NCBI RefSeq assembly: GCF_001042715.1
Contig: NZ_CP009687.1
Coordinates: forward strand, 3,277,418-3,341,417
Source of the DNA: Clostridium aceticum
Lineage (GTDB): Bacteria > Bacillota > Clostridia > Peptostreptococcales > Natronincolaceae
DNA: 64,000 nt
Direction: 5' to 3'
The notes beneath the pieces were generated by a model, which was not told the DNA's origin, ran no database searches, and saw nothing but the letters and a program-made list of their open reading frames with translations. The position numbers and the translations under genes were made by a program. This document shows positions 44,834 through 54,238 of the stretch, piece by piece; position 1 is the first letter of the stretch; the number at the start of each line of letters is the position of its first letter.

Positions 44834-45472
44834 ATGTTTTTACTTAAGGAAGTTAAATATAAGGATATTCTTAATATTGAAAGTCTTAGTATTAAAAAAC
44901 ATAAAACAACTTGCATTGTGGGGGAAAGTGGCAGTGGAAAAACGACATTATTACGTCTTTTAAATAAACTAATTAGCTATGATAGGGGAGAGATTTTTTA
45001 TAATAACCAACCCTTAAGTGACATAGACTCTATAAAATTGAGAAGAGATGTCGTCATGCTTCCACAAGCCCCTGCTATCTTTAGTGGGAGTATAAAGGAT
45101 AATTTATTAATAGGACTGAAGTTTTCTGAGAGACCACTTGCCTCTGATAATCAGCTTTATGAAGTATTAAAATTAGTAAAGCTGAATAAAGAACTAAGTC
45201 AAGATACTGAAAAGTTATCTGGTGGGGAAAAGCAAAGGGTCGCTCTAGCTAGAGTAATTCTTATGAATCCAGAAGTACTATTACTCGACGAGCCTTCTTC
45301 TGCTCTTGATGAAGATACTGAGCATATAATTATCGAGTCACTGGTAAATTACACCAAAGAAAGTGATAAGACCCTTATTATGGTCACCCATTCTAAAAAA
45401 GTAGCAAGTCAATTTGCTGATGAAATTATTGAGATAAAGCAAGGTAAGATAATCAACGGAAAGGGGGTATAA
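44834..45472 (+). CDS. fetA: ABC exporter ATPase, FetA/YbbL-like
   Basis: This about 212-residue ABC ATPase has Walker A GESGSGKTTLLRLLNKL, Q-loop LPQAPAIFSGSIKDNLLIGL, signature LSGGEKQRVALARVIL, Walker B VLLLDEPSSALDE, and switch His VTHS. The FetA-type Q-loop (PQxPxxFxGSVxDNL) and the partner FetB-family permease identify the pair. E. coli FetAB exports iron and protects against peroxide. ATG 44834 is preferred because the AAGGAAG site abuts an earlier ATG at 44825. The permease gene follows 3 bp later. Confidence 0.88.
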   Translation: MFLLKEVKYKDILNIESLSIKKHKTTCIVGESGSGKTTLLRLLNKLISYDRGEIFYNNQPLSDIDSIKLRRDVVMLPQAPAIFSGSIKDNLLIGLKFSERPLASDNQLYEVLKLVKLNKELSQDTEKLSGGEKQRVALARVILMNPEVLLLDEPSSALDEDTEHIIIESLVNYTKESDKTLIMVTHSKKVASQFADEIIEIKQGKIINGKGV

Positions 45473-45475
45473 ACT

Positions 45476-46261
45476 ATGGATGGAGTAATAGAACTTCAAT
45501 TATGGCAGATGGCAGCAGCTTATATTTTTGTTGTTATTCTATTGTTTATTGTAAGGATGAGGGGAATCTCAAGAGAAAAAGAAATCCTTATTTCTTCTAT
45601 AAGAATGACAGTTCAACTTATATTAGTAGGTTATATACTTGTCTATTTATTTAATAATATTAACCCTTTAAATACAATTATCGTCATAGTTGTTATGGAG
45701 GTATTTGCTATTCATAATATCTATAAAAGGACGAAAGGAAAGCTTTCTAAACCTCTAAAAAAGATTATTGCTATATCCATGTTATTTGGTACATTATCAA
45801 GCCTTATTTATTTCTTACTCGTAGTAATTAATATCTCTCCTTGGTATGATCCTAGATACTTCATTCCCATCGCTGGAATGCTTATTGGCAATTCCATGAC
45901 AGGCATTTCACTTGGAGTAACAAGACTTGTAGGTGGCATGTATTCCGAGAGGCATCTTATTGAGTCAGCATTGATGCTTGGTGCAACCCCTAAAATGGCT
46001 GTAAAACAAATAGTAGATAATGCTTTTGATTCTGCAATCCTCCCAACAATTAACTCTATGGTAGGGATGGGTATCGTATTTTTACCTGGAATGATGACTG
46101 GGCAAATTTTATCTGGCATATCTCCTGTTACCGCTATTGAATATCAGATAGCAATCATGCTTGGTATTCTTGGCAGTGTTGCCCTCACTGTCATACTATT
46201 TGTACAGCTAGGCTATAAAACTTTCTTTAATGAAGAAAATCAATTGATCATAAACGACTAG
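45476..46261 (+). CDS. fetB: FetB/YbbM (UPF0014) family membrane protein
   Basis: This 261-residue permease of the UPF0014/FetB family has about seven hydrophobic segments. Family motifs are AGMLIGNSMTGISLGVTRL, ESALMLGATPKMAVKQIVDNAFDSAILPTINSMVGMGIVFLPGMM TGQIL and PVTAIEYQI. GGGGG precedes the ATG. With FetA it should form a putative iron exporter; in this window iron import systems with a DtxR-type regulator lie close by, so export and import genes are neighbours but under different regulators (PadR here). Confidence 0.92.
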   Translation: MDGVIELQLWQMAAAYIFVVILLFIVRMRGISREKEILISSIRMTVQLILVGYILVYLFNNINPLNTIIVIVVMEVFAIHNIYKRTKGKLSKPLKKIIAISMLFGTLSSLIYFLLVVINISPWYDPRYFIPIAGMLIGNSMTGISLGVTRLVGGMYSERHLIESALMLGATPKMAVKQIVDNAFDSAILPTINSMVGMGIVFLPGMMTGQILSGISPVTAIEYQIAIMLGILGSVALTVILFVQLGYKTFFNEENQLIIND

Positions 46262-46279
46262 GAATCAATGGGACGCAAT

Positions 46280-46372
46280 GGGACGGGGTTGTCACTTCTT
46301 AGGGATATAAATCCTTCTTAGCTTATGCAGATTTTTACAACTTTGCATTTTCCAAGAAGGATTTAGATACTG
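46280..46372. repeat. REP-like unit plus 12-bp inverted repeat after fetB
   Basis: GGGACGGGGTTGTCACTTC at 46280 matches the unit at 4573. It is followed by TAAATCCTTCTT and its inverse AAGAAGGATTTA about 30 bp apart. The hairpin may double as the fetB terminator. Confidence 0.5.
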
Positions 46373-46378
46373 ATACCG

Positions 46379-46690
46379 CTACTTTATATCTTTAAGCTCT
46401 ATTTCTAAAATCGCCTGAGCAGTACTACGGCCCAGTGCATCAAGTCCTAATGTTCTACAGGAACCTCCATCAAGTGAATGCTCCAAAACAAAATTCAGTG
46501 AAGAAAGTCCGTCAATTTCATAACGTGTTACTGAGCCTTTACACATATCACGAAAGAAATATTGTACCCTTTCTGCGGATAGCTGCTCTTTAATAAATTC
46601 ATAATCAGATTCTCTGTATGGAATAACGCTGATATTCACCATATTGCCTTTATCACCAGCGCGAGCATGTGCAATATCTCGTAGCTTCAT
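46379..46690 (-). CDS. AtuA-associated small protein (AtuA C-terminal-like domain)
   Basis: This 103-residue protein starts KLRDIAHARAGDKGNMVNIS, the signature of the domain that is fused to the end of some AtuA (DUF1446) proteins or encoded separately next to them, as here. Its ATG overlaps the AtuA stop by 4 bp (ATGA), so the two are made in step and probably form one complex. No catalytic function is established for it. Confidence 0.88.
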   Translation of the reverse strand: MKLRDIAHARAGDKGNMVNISVIPYRESDYEFIKEQLSAERVQYFFRDMCKGSVTRYEIDGLSSLNFVLEHSLDGGSCRTLGLDALGRSTAQAILEIELKDIK

Positions 46691-48039
46691 ATCTCCACCT
46701 CCTCATATCTAACCGTAGCAACAACATCCCTAGCAGGAATGAAAATTGATGTGACGGAATATGACCTTCTCATCTTTGTATCTATACCGGTAGAACTGGC
46801 GGGACCATTTGTGTAGAGGAATCCGAATTCATCCATATATAACTTTGCTTCTTCCTCTGTTTTTGTGCGAACTGACATACGTAGCATTATTTCACTGTGT
46901 CTGTCGGTGGAATAGTAGTCAGAAGTGGCTGTCTTGCAAAGTGCATTGTAGCCTACATAATCTGTACGGCTATCAATCGGCTTTATCCCCACAATTTTTG
47001 CCCGTTTCCAAATAATGTCCGCACACAACTCCGCTAATTTTAATGAATTACTGCCTGCAAAAGTAACTATACCCGTAGCTATGAAGCCGTCAGTGTACCC
47101 CACATTGACCTTCAGGGTCTCTGGAATTCCTTTTGAGACTGCTCCTGTTACTTTAACAGCATCTTTTCCTATCTGCTGAAAACAAACTCCAGAAAAATCT
47201 ACGATTGCATCTGGTGTCTTGTAACACGTAGGATCTGTTATCTCGTATAGCAGTTGTTCCTTACAGGTATCCACATTGACGATACCTCCCGAACCTTCAA
47301 CTTTAGTTACAACAAAGCTACCATCCTCAGAAACTTCGGCAATAGGAAATCCCAAGCGCTCTAGCCCAGGGACATCCTTTTTACCAGGATCAGCAAAAAA
47401 ACCACCTGTAATTTGCCCACAACATTCAAGAAGATGCCCTACTAAAGTCGCCTGACCCATATTGATGTGATTACGATCCCAACCAAACTCATACATCAAA
47501 GGAGCTGAAAAAAGTGCTGCATCTGCAATTCGCCCTGTAATCACTACATCCGCGCCATTTTCCAAGGCTTCACGTATGGGCTCTGCACCTAAATATGCAT
47601 TGGCATAGTACAGCTCACCGTTTAATTCGGCCAGTGTTTCACCAGGATATTGCCAACGCTCATTTTTCATATATAGTTCTATATTTGGAAAAATGTCATC
47701 TCCTTCAACTACTGCAATCTTAATGGATAGTCCCAACTCCTTTGCCACACGTGCTATTACTTTAACCGCACCTGATGGATTTGCACCACCCATATTTGTA
47801 ATGATTTTTACTTTTTTCTCCACTGCCTGCTTTAATGTGCGGCGCATGCGCACCTCTAGCATTTCATTGAAACCTTTGGTTTTATCCTCTCTTTTTTGCA
47901 CCTGTAGATTTGCAAATGAACGCTCTGCTAAAGTTTCAAAAACCAGGTAATCAAGCATTCCCTTTTCAAGTAGTTCTTCTACAGGTTCAATTCGATCTTT
48001 GCAGCAACCAGCACCACAACCAATTCTTACTTTTTTCAA
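46687..48039 (-). CDS. AtuA/DUF1446 family protein
   Basis: This 450-residue protein of the acyclic-terpene-utilisation AtuA (DUF1446) family has RIGCGAGCCKDRIEPVEEL, ITNMGGANPSGAVKVI, ADVVITGRIADAALF and GGFFADPGKKD as family signatures. Pseudomonas AtuA belongs to citronellol/geranyl-CoA degradation, but its reaction is unproven and many clostridial homologues lie in unrelated contexts. The start is TTG 48039 behind GGGGGTG. It ends an operon after an SsuABC/TauABC-like importer, so it likely acts on the imported compound. Confidence 0.9.
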   Translation of the reverse strand: MKKVRIGCGAGCCKDRIEPVEELLEKGMLDYLVFETLAERSFANLQVQKREDKTKGFNEMLEVRMRRTLKQAVEKKVKIITNMGGANPSGAVKVIARVAKELGLSIKIAVVEGDDIFPNIELYMKNERWQYPGETLAELNGELYYANAYLGAEPIREALENGADVVITGRIADAALFSAPLMYEFGWDRNHINMGQATLVGHLLECCGQITGGFFADPGKKDVPGLERLGFPIAEVSEDGSFVVTKVEGSGGIVNVDTCKEQLLYEITDPTCYKTPDAIVDFSGVCFQQIGKDAVKVTGAVSKGIPETLKVNVGYTDGFIATGIVTFAGSNSLKLAELCADIIWKRAKIVGIKPIDSRTDYVGYNALCKTATSDYYSTDRHSEIMLRMSVRTKTEEEAKLYMDEFGFLYTNGPASSTGIDTKMRRSYSVTSIFIPARDVVATVRYEEVEI

Positions 48040-48114
48040 TATAATTCACCCCCTTACTGCAATCCACTATATAAAACATCTCACTTATTAAATGCATTGA
48101 GAATAGTACCTCTG

Positions 48115-48876
48115 TTATCCAATTGTCCACTTAAGCATGTGATTTTTCAGCTTTTCAAAAGTCTGCATTACAATAACCAGTATAATTACTAAGAAAATAA
48201 AACCAACCCATGTGTGATCGTAAAGGCCAAATTCAGAATATTTTTTTACAAAAAATCCCATACCGTACTGTGTTCCGTACATCTCTACAAATATTAACAT
48301 CAAAAAGGTACTACGAAGTGAACTAACAAAGCCCGCTAAAATAGAGGGACTGGCTGCAGGCAAAATCACCTTTGTCATCAATTTGATTCCACGCAACTCT
48401 AAAGTAGCCGCCTTGTCAAAATAACGCTTATCAATGGTCATTACACCATTTATCGTAGCAAACAGAGTGGTCCAGACAGTGCTATAAGCAATCAGAAATA
48501 CCGATGCTACAACAAAATTTGGAGCTAGCAACAGTACGAATGGGGATAGTAAAATAGATGGCACCACACTGAATGCGTAAATTATTGGATAAACTGCATC
48601 TCTAAGCCACTTAACTAATCCAAGCATTGTACCCATTACTAATGAAACAGTTAAAGATATTAGAATAGCTGGAATCATTAACTTAAAAGATGAAACCATG
48701 TTAGTCAACATAATCCCTTTGCTTGTTGAATATGCCTTCCCAATAGCATCTACGCTTGGGAATAAGAAGGGATTAGCACGCCCGCTTTCTGTTGCATATA
48801 CATACAACAATACTAATCCCATGAACATGCATAAAGTAAGCCAATATTTTTTAAAAAAGTTTTTAAGCTTATTCAT
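48115..48876 (-). CDS. SsuC/TauC-type ABC permease
   Basis: This 253-residue permease (BPD_transp_1) has about six membrane segments and the EAA-like loop DKAATLELRGIKLMTKVILPAASPSILAGFVSSLR of the nitrate/sulfonate/taurine permease group. It lies 27 bp after the binding-protein gene and upstream of AtuA. It would transport a small organic anion or heterocycle; the identity is not readable. Confidence 0.9.
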   Translation of the reverse strand: MNKLKNFFKKYWLTLCMFMGLVLLYVYATESGRANPFLFPSVDAIGKAYSTSKGIMLTNMVSSFKLMIPAILISLTVSLVMGTMLGLVKWLRDAVYPIIYAFSVVPSILLSPFVLLLAPNFVVASVFLIAYSTVWTTLFATINGVMTIDKRYFDKAATLELRGIKLMTKVILPAASPSILAGFVSSLRSTFLMLIFVEMYGTQYGMGFFVKKYSEFGLYDHTWVGFIFLVIILVIVMQTFEKLKNHMLKWTIG

Positions 48877-48903
48877 TATTCAAAATCTCCTTTGAATTGC
48901 TGA

Positions 48904-50022
48904 TTAAAGGTTGTTTTCCTCGTAAAATTTTTGCAACCTTTCATAGAACTCTGGATCTTTACTTCCATATTCTTCTATTATTTCATCTAAGGCAGCCTTG
49001 TACAAATCTATGTTGATATGATCTAGAATGTCTATATTTTTAGCTTTTTCATTCAAAAAACCAGTCTTGTCTAGAATACCCCATGCACGGATAACTGAAT
49101 TTTTAAGAGGATCCGGATTAATTACAAAATTTTCATTGAGCATAAAGGCAGCCACATACTCTTCAGTCACTCCCATGTTTTCAGCATGCAGGGCAACAAC
49201 CTCTTTCTTATTAGCCTCATAATATTGCTGAGCACGAATCAAAGCTCTCATTAAAGCTTTAACGGTATTGGGATTGTTCTTTATAAAATCAGTTTGGGCA
49301 ACAAGACGACAACAAGAATAGTTTGGCATTACTTTGCCGTGATAGGTGACAATTTCAACTTCATCCATTTGAGTTACAGCATACATATTTCCAGTGCCTT
49401 GTAAAGCATAGTCAACCTCGCCACGCACCACAGCAGCCAAAGCATCATTGTAATTAGTATAAACCACCCATTCCACAGCAGAAAGTGGATCCTCATATCC
49501 TAAATCCATAACAGCACCTGTAAAAGCGAAATAAACAGGATTGATGGCAACCTTCTTACCGATAAAATCTTGAACTCCATTCCACCCAGTGCCCTTGCGT
49601 GCAATAACTGGCATACAGCCATCTACCATGTGTCCTCCGAAAACTGTCAAATCTACACCAGAAGCAATTTGCTGCAAAGGATTACTAGTTCCAGCATTTG
49701 AGACAATATCTACCTTACCAGTAGCAAGTAGTGCCATAGCATTAGCGTTTGCTGTTGCAGGAACTACTTCAATTGACAGACCCTCTTCCTCGAGATAACC
49801 CATCTTTTCAGCAATTGCAAGCATCACATTCCCACTAGTGCCATAGTTCCATCTGATTACGCTGGTTTCAAGCTCTTTTTTATCTAGTTCATCGGATTGT
49901 AAAGCCTCAACAGTAGATGCCGGAGCATCAGTTGGTGTAGAATTGCCAGTGTTTTCACTACAACCTGTTAAGCTCAGTATTACCGTCATTACTAATGCTA
50001 ATAAAATAATTGTTTTTTTCAT
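48904..50022 (-). CDS. SsuA/NMT1-like substrate-binding lipoprotein
   Basis: This 372-residue binding protein has a lipobox LSLTGCS (Cys about 20) after a hydrophobic core and a type II periplasmic-binding fold of the SsuA/ThiY class. Motifs are IRWNYGTSGNVMLAIAEKMGYLEEEGL, ALLATGKVDIVSNAG, and ALAAVVRGEVDYALQG. AAGGAGAG precedes ATG 50022. Known ligands of this class are sulfonates, taurine, nitrate, thiamine precursors and aromatic acids. The AtuA genes downstream suggest a different carbon or acyl substrate. Confidence 0.9.
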   Translation of the reverse strand: MKKTIILLALVMTVILSLTGCSENTGNSTPTDAPASTVEALQSDELDKKELETSVIRWNYGTSGNVMLAIAEKMGYLEEEGLSIEVVPATANANAMALLATGKVDIVSNAGTSNPLQQIASGVDLTVFGGHMVDGCMPVIARKGTGWNGVQDFIGKKVAINPVYFAFTGAVMDLGYEDPLSAVEWVVYTNYNDALAAVVRGEVDYALQGTGNMYAVTQMDEVEIVTYHGKVMPNYSCCRLVAQTDFIKNNPNTVKALMRALIRAQQYYEANKKEVVALHAENMGVTEEYVAAFMLNENFVINPDPLKNSVIRAWGILDKTGFLNEKAKNIDILDHINIDLYKAALDEIIEEYGSKDPEFYERLQKFYEENNL

Positions 50023-50175
50023 TTTTACTCTCCTTTTTTAAATAGTTTATTTGTGGCGATTGTTAATCGCCAAACCTTTTAGTTTCATCTCGTTTTTTGT
50101 TGCTTTATGTAAGTTTCTCTCCTTGTATTGAATAATGTAAGTACCAGTAGAATAAAGTCTACAACAAAATGCAAT

Positions 50176-50973
50176 TTATACATATTGATTAGAGATGTGG
50201 GATACCACATCCTTATTTATTTGAAAGATCAAATTATTACGCAACTGTAGAATTTGCGGATCCTGAAACTGAGCTTCACGTGTGGGACGACTACCTGGTA
50301 AAATAGAGCATTCATAGATTATGTTGCTAGGTGACTGCCCAAAAACAATGATTCGGTTAGCTAGCAACAGTGCCTCGTCTACATCATGGGTCACGAAAAA
50401 TACAGTCTTTTTTTGATTATCCTGCGCCCACAACTTCAGCAACAAGTCCTGTAGTCGGGCACGGGTTACTGCATCCAATGCTCCAAATGGTTCGTCCATC
50501 AACAAGATAGGAGGATCAATAATAAATGCTTGCGCAATAGCACATCTCTGTTTCATACCACCAGATAACTCTTTCGGCAACTTACGGTAAACCGACTTGT
50601 CCAGTCCCACTGATTTTAATGTATCAAGGGCCAAGCCCTTAAGTTTCTTTTTATCTTGATTAGGAAATTTCTGTTTTAAAGCCAACATGATGTTTTCCCC
50701 CGCCGTCATCCAAGGAAACAGTCCATAGTCCTGAAATACCACTCCTCTACTTAGACTTGCCCCACTTATCGGCTGGTCTCCCAAAAGAATTGTTCCTGTT
50801 GTGGAAGTCTCTAAACCAGCCAGAAGACGCAAAAAAGTGCTCTTTCCACACCCAGACTGACCAAGCAAACACACAAATTCCCCCTCTTTTACATCCATAT
50901 TAATGTCTTTCAATATCAATCTGCTATCGTTTTTATATGAAAACGATAGTTCTTTAATTCTTAAATCATACAT
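50176..50973 (-). CDS. SsuB/TauB-type ABC ATPase
   Basis: This 265-residue ATPase has Walker A GQSGCGKSTFLRLLAGLE, Q-loop VFQDYGLFPWMTAGENI, signature LSGGMKQRCAIAQAF, Walker B ILLMDEPFGALDAVTRARLQ, and switch His VTHDVDEALLLA, all typical of the nitrate/taurine group. It is the first gene of the operon ATPase-binding protein-permease-AtuA-small partner, with a 153-bp gap to the binding protein gene. AAGGAG precedes ATG 50973. Confidence 0.92.
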   Translation of the reverse strand: MYDLRIKELSFSYKNDSRLILKDINMDVKEGEFVCLLGQSGCGKSTFLRLLAGLETSTTGTILLGDQPISGASLSRGVVFQDYGLFPWMTAGENIMLALKQKFPNQDKKKLKGLALDTLKSVGLDKSVYRKLPKELSGGMKQRCAIAQAFIIDPPILLMDEPFGALDAVTRARLQDLLLKLWAQDNQKKTVFFVTHDVDEALLLANRIIVFGQSPSNIIYECSILPGSRPTREAQFQDPQILQLRNNLIFQINKDVVSHISNQYV

Positions 50974-51443
50974 CGTATTCTTCTCCTTTATACATTATGA
51001 ATATAGTGAATATATACTTTGTTTGAGATCCTTTGCACCCTAGTAACTATAAAAAATCACTTATTTTTTCTATTAAGGATATTGCTCAGGATAATTTACA
51101 TTTTGATAACTTAAACAAACTTAATTAATTTTCATTACATTTTATTGCAGGATTGTGAAAATAATAAGTAAAATTGAAAAATTTTATTAAAGTGCTGATT
51201 ATTATAATAAAAGATAATGTTTTACATATCATTTATTTAACCAATATTGAAAAAGCATATATAGTTAGCTCTTAATCCCCCTAACCCTTTTGGACAAGCA
51301 CCCTTTAATTTAGTAAAATAAAAACTAACAGGAAGTTGTCTAAAATGAGATTAAACGTAAGCGTACAATAGGTTCTTTCCAAAGTTTGTTGAAATGTTTA
51401 ATTTTTAAGTTATAAAATCATGATACTTTCTTGATATAGAAGT
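50974..51443. other. Intergenic region, no gene seen
   Basis: This very AT-rich spacer lies between the divergent-facing ends of the importer operon start and the YtrA-type operon end. It must contain the importer promoter. No palindrome or coding remnant stood out. Confidence 0.5.
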
Positions 51444-51483
51444 AGCTCCTGTTAAATATCAATATTGATAATTAGCAGGAGCT
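51444..51483. terminator. Hairpin after the YtrA-type ABC operon
   Basis: AGCTCCTG (51444-51451) pairs with CAGGAGCT (51476-51483), with additional AT-rich pairing inside. It lies 26 bp beyond the stop of the membrane subunit gene. The T-run is poor. Confidence 0.5.
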
Positions 51484-51508
51484 GCCTTTATATTTATTAT
51501 GAACTTTC

Positions 51509-52237
51509 TTATTCTACTTTGATAGGTATTCGCTTAGTTAAAATACGAACCAGCCATAGTCCAAGCCCGATTAAAATAAGAGTGGCAGTGATGGAAAATG
51601 GAATTGAAGGATTTGCAAAAGGGATGTCTAATGAAACTGCTAAAGGATGTGACAACTCTCCCTCCCATAATAAATCTGCTATAGAAACAAACAAAAGAGC
51701 AATAGCAACGAATCCAATCCCTACTAAACCTCCAAATCGATAAAAACCAACGGCGATAATCCATCCTGCAATATAATAGCATAATAGAATCAAACTTAGT
51801 ACTAAAACTGGAACTATCCATATCGACGAGGTATCTAAAAATGCTATGGAGTTTGTGACAGAAGAGTATGCTGTAAATAATCCAAACAGTTCTAAAACCC
51901 CAGCAAGAATTGCTGCCAAGATCATAATACTAAAGGCTACTCCTACAGCTGCTACAGCTGAACCCCAAAAATAATCTCTTCGAGTAATTCCATTCTTTAC
52001 TGCATAACCCATTAAGGAGAAACATGAGAGTATTGCAATAATTAGCATATAAATTTTTGAGGGTTGAAAGACAAAGTAAATCAAATTTAAATCTCTTTCC
52101 TCTACATCAGGAACAAATCTTAAAACTATAAAATGAATGATCAATACAACAGGTATATACCATAGGGACCATTGCATTTGGATACCAAATAAATCTAAAG
52201 CTAATTTTGATTTTATAGAACTATTTTCCGGATTCAT
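51509..52237 (-). CDS. ABC transporter membrane subunit of a YtrA-type operon
   Basis: This 242-residue protein has six clear hydrophobic segments (about 25-45, 60-80, 90-115, 135-160, 170-190, 215-235), with no recognisable enzyme motif. It starts behind GGAGGGG and overlaps the ATPase gene by 17 bp, which makes it the likely permease. The topology is that of small ABC-2-like permeases found behind GntR-ATPase pairs. Function inferred from the operon. Confidence 0.78.
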   Translation of the reverse strand: MNPENSSIKSKLALDLFGIQMQWSLWYIPVVLIIHFIVLRFVPDVEERDLNLIYFVFQPSKIYMLIIAILSCFSLMGYAVKNGITRRDYFWGSAVAAVGVAFSIMILAAILAGVLELFGLFTAYSSVTNSIAFLDTSSIWIVPVLVLSLILLCYYIAGWIIAVGFYRFGGLVGIGFVAIALLFVSIADLLWEGELSHPLAVSLDIPFANPSIPFSITATLILIGLGLWLVRILTKRIPIKVE

Positions 52238-53111
52238 TAGACCCCTCCTTTTCAGTTAAGTGAATAAATAATTCTTGAAGAGATACTGGACCTATTTCTA
52301 ACCCTTGTTTTTCCGCCTTAAGTCGAATAGAGTCGTCAATGTTTTCATATACCATCACCGACTTTGTACCTCCAAGCTGTTGTGTATTTAGCTTATTCAT
52401 GTATTGAACGAATGCATCCACCTCTTTGGCATTACCTGTAACAGATGCACCTCGACTAATTATTTCATCAAAGGCTTCATCAATCAACAAACTACCATGA
52501 TCTAGGATTAGTACATGATCAAATAGGTACTCCATTTCAGATACAAGATGGGTAGATAAAATCATAATCCTTGGGTATCTAGCCTGGTCCTCCAACACTT
52601 CCTTATAAAACAACTGTCGACTTGGTGCATCCATACCAAGATAAACCTCATCAAATATGGTAATAGCACAGCGGCTTGCAAGGCCAAGTGTAATATTCAG
52701 TGCCGATTGCATACCACTGGAGAACTCTTTAATTGGCTTATCTAATGGCACCTTAAAAAGAGCAGCCAGTTCTTTAGCATAATCTAGGTCAAAGTTAGGC
52801 CGATAGCGTTCTGCAAACTCAAAATAAGCTGATACTGGTTCATATTCATCCCCATAGTCGGTCTCATAAACAAAGTTAATGTGGGGCATAATTTTACTAT
52901 TTTCAAAGGGGTCTTCGCCACCAACTTTGATTTTACCCGATGTAGGGGCTTGATATGAAGCTAATAGTGAAAGTAGCGTTGTTTTTCCTGCACCGTTTCT
53001 CCCTATCAAACCATAGATTTTCCCCTGTGAAAGAGAGAATGATATATCTTTAAGTGCTTCAAAATCCTTATACTTCAAGGATACATTTGTAAAAGTTACA
53101 TCAAGATTCAT
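52221..53111 (-). CDS. ABC ATPase of a YtrB-like exporter
   Basis: This about 296-residue ATPase has Walker A GRNGAGKTTLLSLLASY, a relaxed Q-loop (NFVYETDYGDEYEPVSAYFEF), signature EFSSGMQSALNITLGLA with SSGM rather than SGGQ, Walker B TIFDEVYLGMDAPSR, and LSTHLVSE. These deviations are typical of the YtrB/YxlF-like group. A GTG at 53120 is possible, but AAAGGAG is better spaced to ATG 53111. It overlaps the GntR gene by about 10-20 bp. Ytr-type systems in bacilli are induced by cell-wall antibiotics such as ramoplanin. Confidence 0.88.
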   Translation of the reverse strand: MNLDVTFTNVSLKYKDFEALKDISFSLSQGKIYGLIGRNGAGKTTLLSLLASYQAPTSGKIKVGGEDPFENSKIMPHINFVYETDYGDEYEPVSAYFEFAERYRPNFDLDYAKELAALFKVPLDKPIKEFSSGMQSALNITLGLASRCAITIFDEVYLGMDAPSRQLFYKEVLEDQARYPRIMILSTHLVSEMEYLFDHVLILDHGSLLIDEAFDEIISRGASVTGNAKEVDAFVQYMNKLNTQQLGGTKSVMVYENIDDSIRLKAEKQGLEIGPVSLQELFIHLTEKEGSNESGK

Positions 53112-53484
53112 TGAGATCACACTCCTTTACTTTTTTTATGATATTAGCAATGTCCGTATCTGTTAGACCTAGTTTTTTTGCCTCCTGAATCATTGGTAAT
53201 ACAAAGTTATCTGCAAATAACTCTTTTCGATTTTGCATAAGTTTTTCTCTAGCACCCTCAGCTACGAACATCCCTACACCTCTTTTCTTATAAATAATGT
53301 TTTCCTCCACCAATAGATTAATTCCCTTAGATACTGTAATGTGATTTACCTTATAGAACTGTACCATTTGCGTTGTTGATGGAATTTGATCATGCTCTTT
53401 TAACTGATTATTCACGATTTGATCCTCAATTTTTTCTTTAATTTGTAAAAATATAGGCTTATTATCATGAAATAGTTGGCCCAA
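53101..53484 (-). CDS. GntR-family regulator, YtrA subfamily
   Basis: This 127-residue regulator has an N-terminal GntR winged helix (DQIVNNQLKEHDQIPSTTQMVQFYKVNHITVSKGINLLVEENII YKKRGVGMFVA is the standard arrangement) and a short YtrA-type C-terminal dimer region (about 40 residues) without an effector domain. The start is TTG 53484 behind AAGGTGGTGAA. It leads the ABC operon and probably autorepresses it from the promoter at 53525-53578. Confidence 0.9.
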   Translation of the reverse strand: MGQLFHDNKPIFLQIKEKIEDQIVNNQLKEHDQIPSTTQMVQFYKVNHITVSKGINLLVEENIIYKKRGVGMFVAEGAREKLMQNRKELFADNFVLPMIQEAKKLGLTDTDIANIIKKVKECDLNES

Positions 53485-53519
53485 TAAAATTCACCACCTT
53501 TTTAACATTAGTGACCATA

Positions 53520-53578
53520 GTGTGATAGTTATATAGTTATGTATATAAGTATAATGCATATGCTTTGTATTTGTCAAG
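53520..53578 (-). promoter_or_regulatory. Sigma-A-like promoter of the YtrA-type operon
   Basis: On the minus strand TTGACA is followed 18 bp later by TATACT, with a run of TATATA-rich partial symmetry downstream where the repressor could bind. It is placed about 40-95 bp before the TTG start. Confidence 0.6.
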
Positions 53579-53775
53579 GTCTTAAATAAAATTCACAAGT
53601 ACTTTAAGTGGAAATATATTTAGATCCTGTTAATACCTAGTATTTGCAATAAGTAAGGGTGAATACATTGACATACCTCTCCATGTTCTATCATATCGGC
53701 AAACAGTACTGCACGAATAATTTTCCAAAGAATTGCCTAATTCTGCAAAATTGCTTTACCCCTCTATAATCAAAT

Positions 53776-53800
53776 CCCCTAAACTTATATCGTCTAGGGG
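53776..53800. repeat. CCCCTA...TAGGGG hairpin, copy 3 of 3
   Basis: CCCCTA (53776-53781) and TAGGGG (53795-53800) enclose AACTTATATCGTC, closely matching copy 1 at 9113-9138, including the following GAA-ATATATA context. Confidence 0.55.
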
Positions 53801-53824
53801 AACATATATACATTATGAATTTTT

Positions 53825-53992
53825 TTATAAAACTTTCTTAACTAGTAATTTTAACCTATTTCTTCTCTTGCAACACGCAACTCTCAACATAATTCGAGAG
53901 GACAGAACTAATGTCTTTCGAACCATCTGTTCATACTCTTCAATGCCAGACACTAATGCAAACCCAAAAGCTTTATATATATTCTCTATCAT
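53825..53992 (-). other. Possible small ORF or 3' remnant (55 codons)
   Basis: The frame MIENIYKAFGFALVSGIEEY and onward ends in TAA at 53825 and continues open upstream of the ATG (AEQTAHIEIVT) to about 54025, where it meets a stop. The composition is protein-like and ends very basic. No ribosome site or family is recognised. It could be the tail of a decayed regulator gene. Confidence 0.3.
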
Positions 53993-54238
53993 CGTAACTA
54001 TCTCAATATGAGCCGTTTGTTTCAGCAGTATATTTTATCATCTAAATATATAGCATTTTATATGTTACCATAACCTTAAAACATTGAAATATAGGGAACT
54101 AAAGATTGTATAGTACTTTCTATACCTTTCTATAGTTCCCTATAACTTTTTGGGGAGAATTCTCTAATAACTTGTATATATACTAAAAATTTTCAAATTA
54201 GCTCTAAGAGACAATTTTAGAAAGTTTTATATTGCAAT

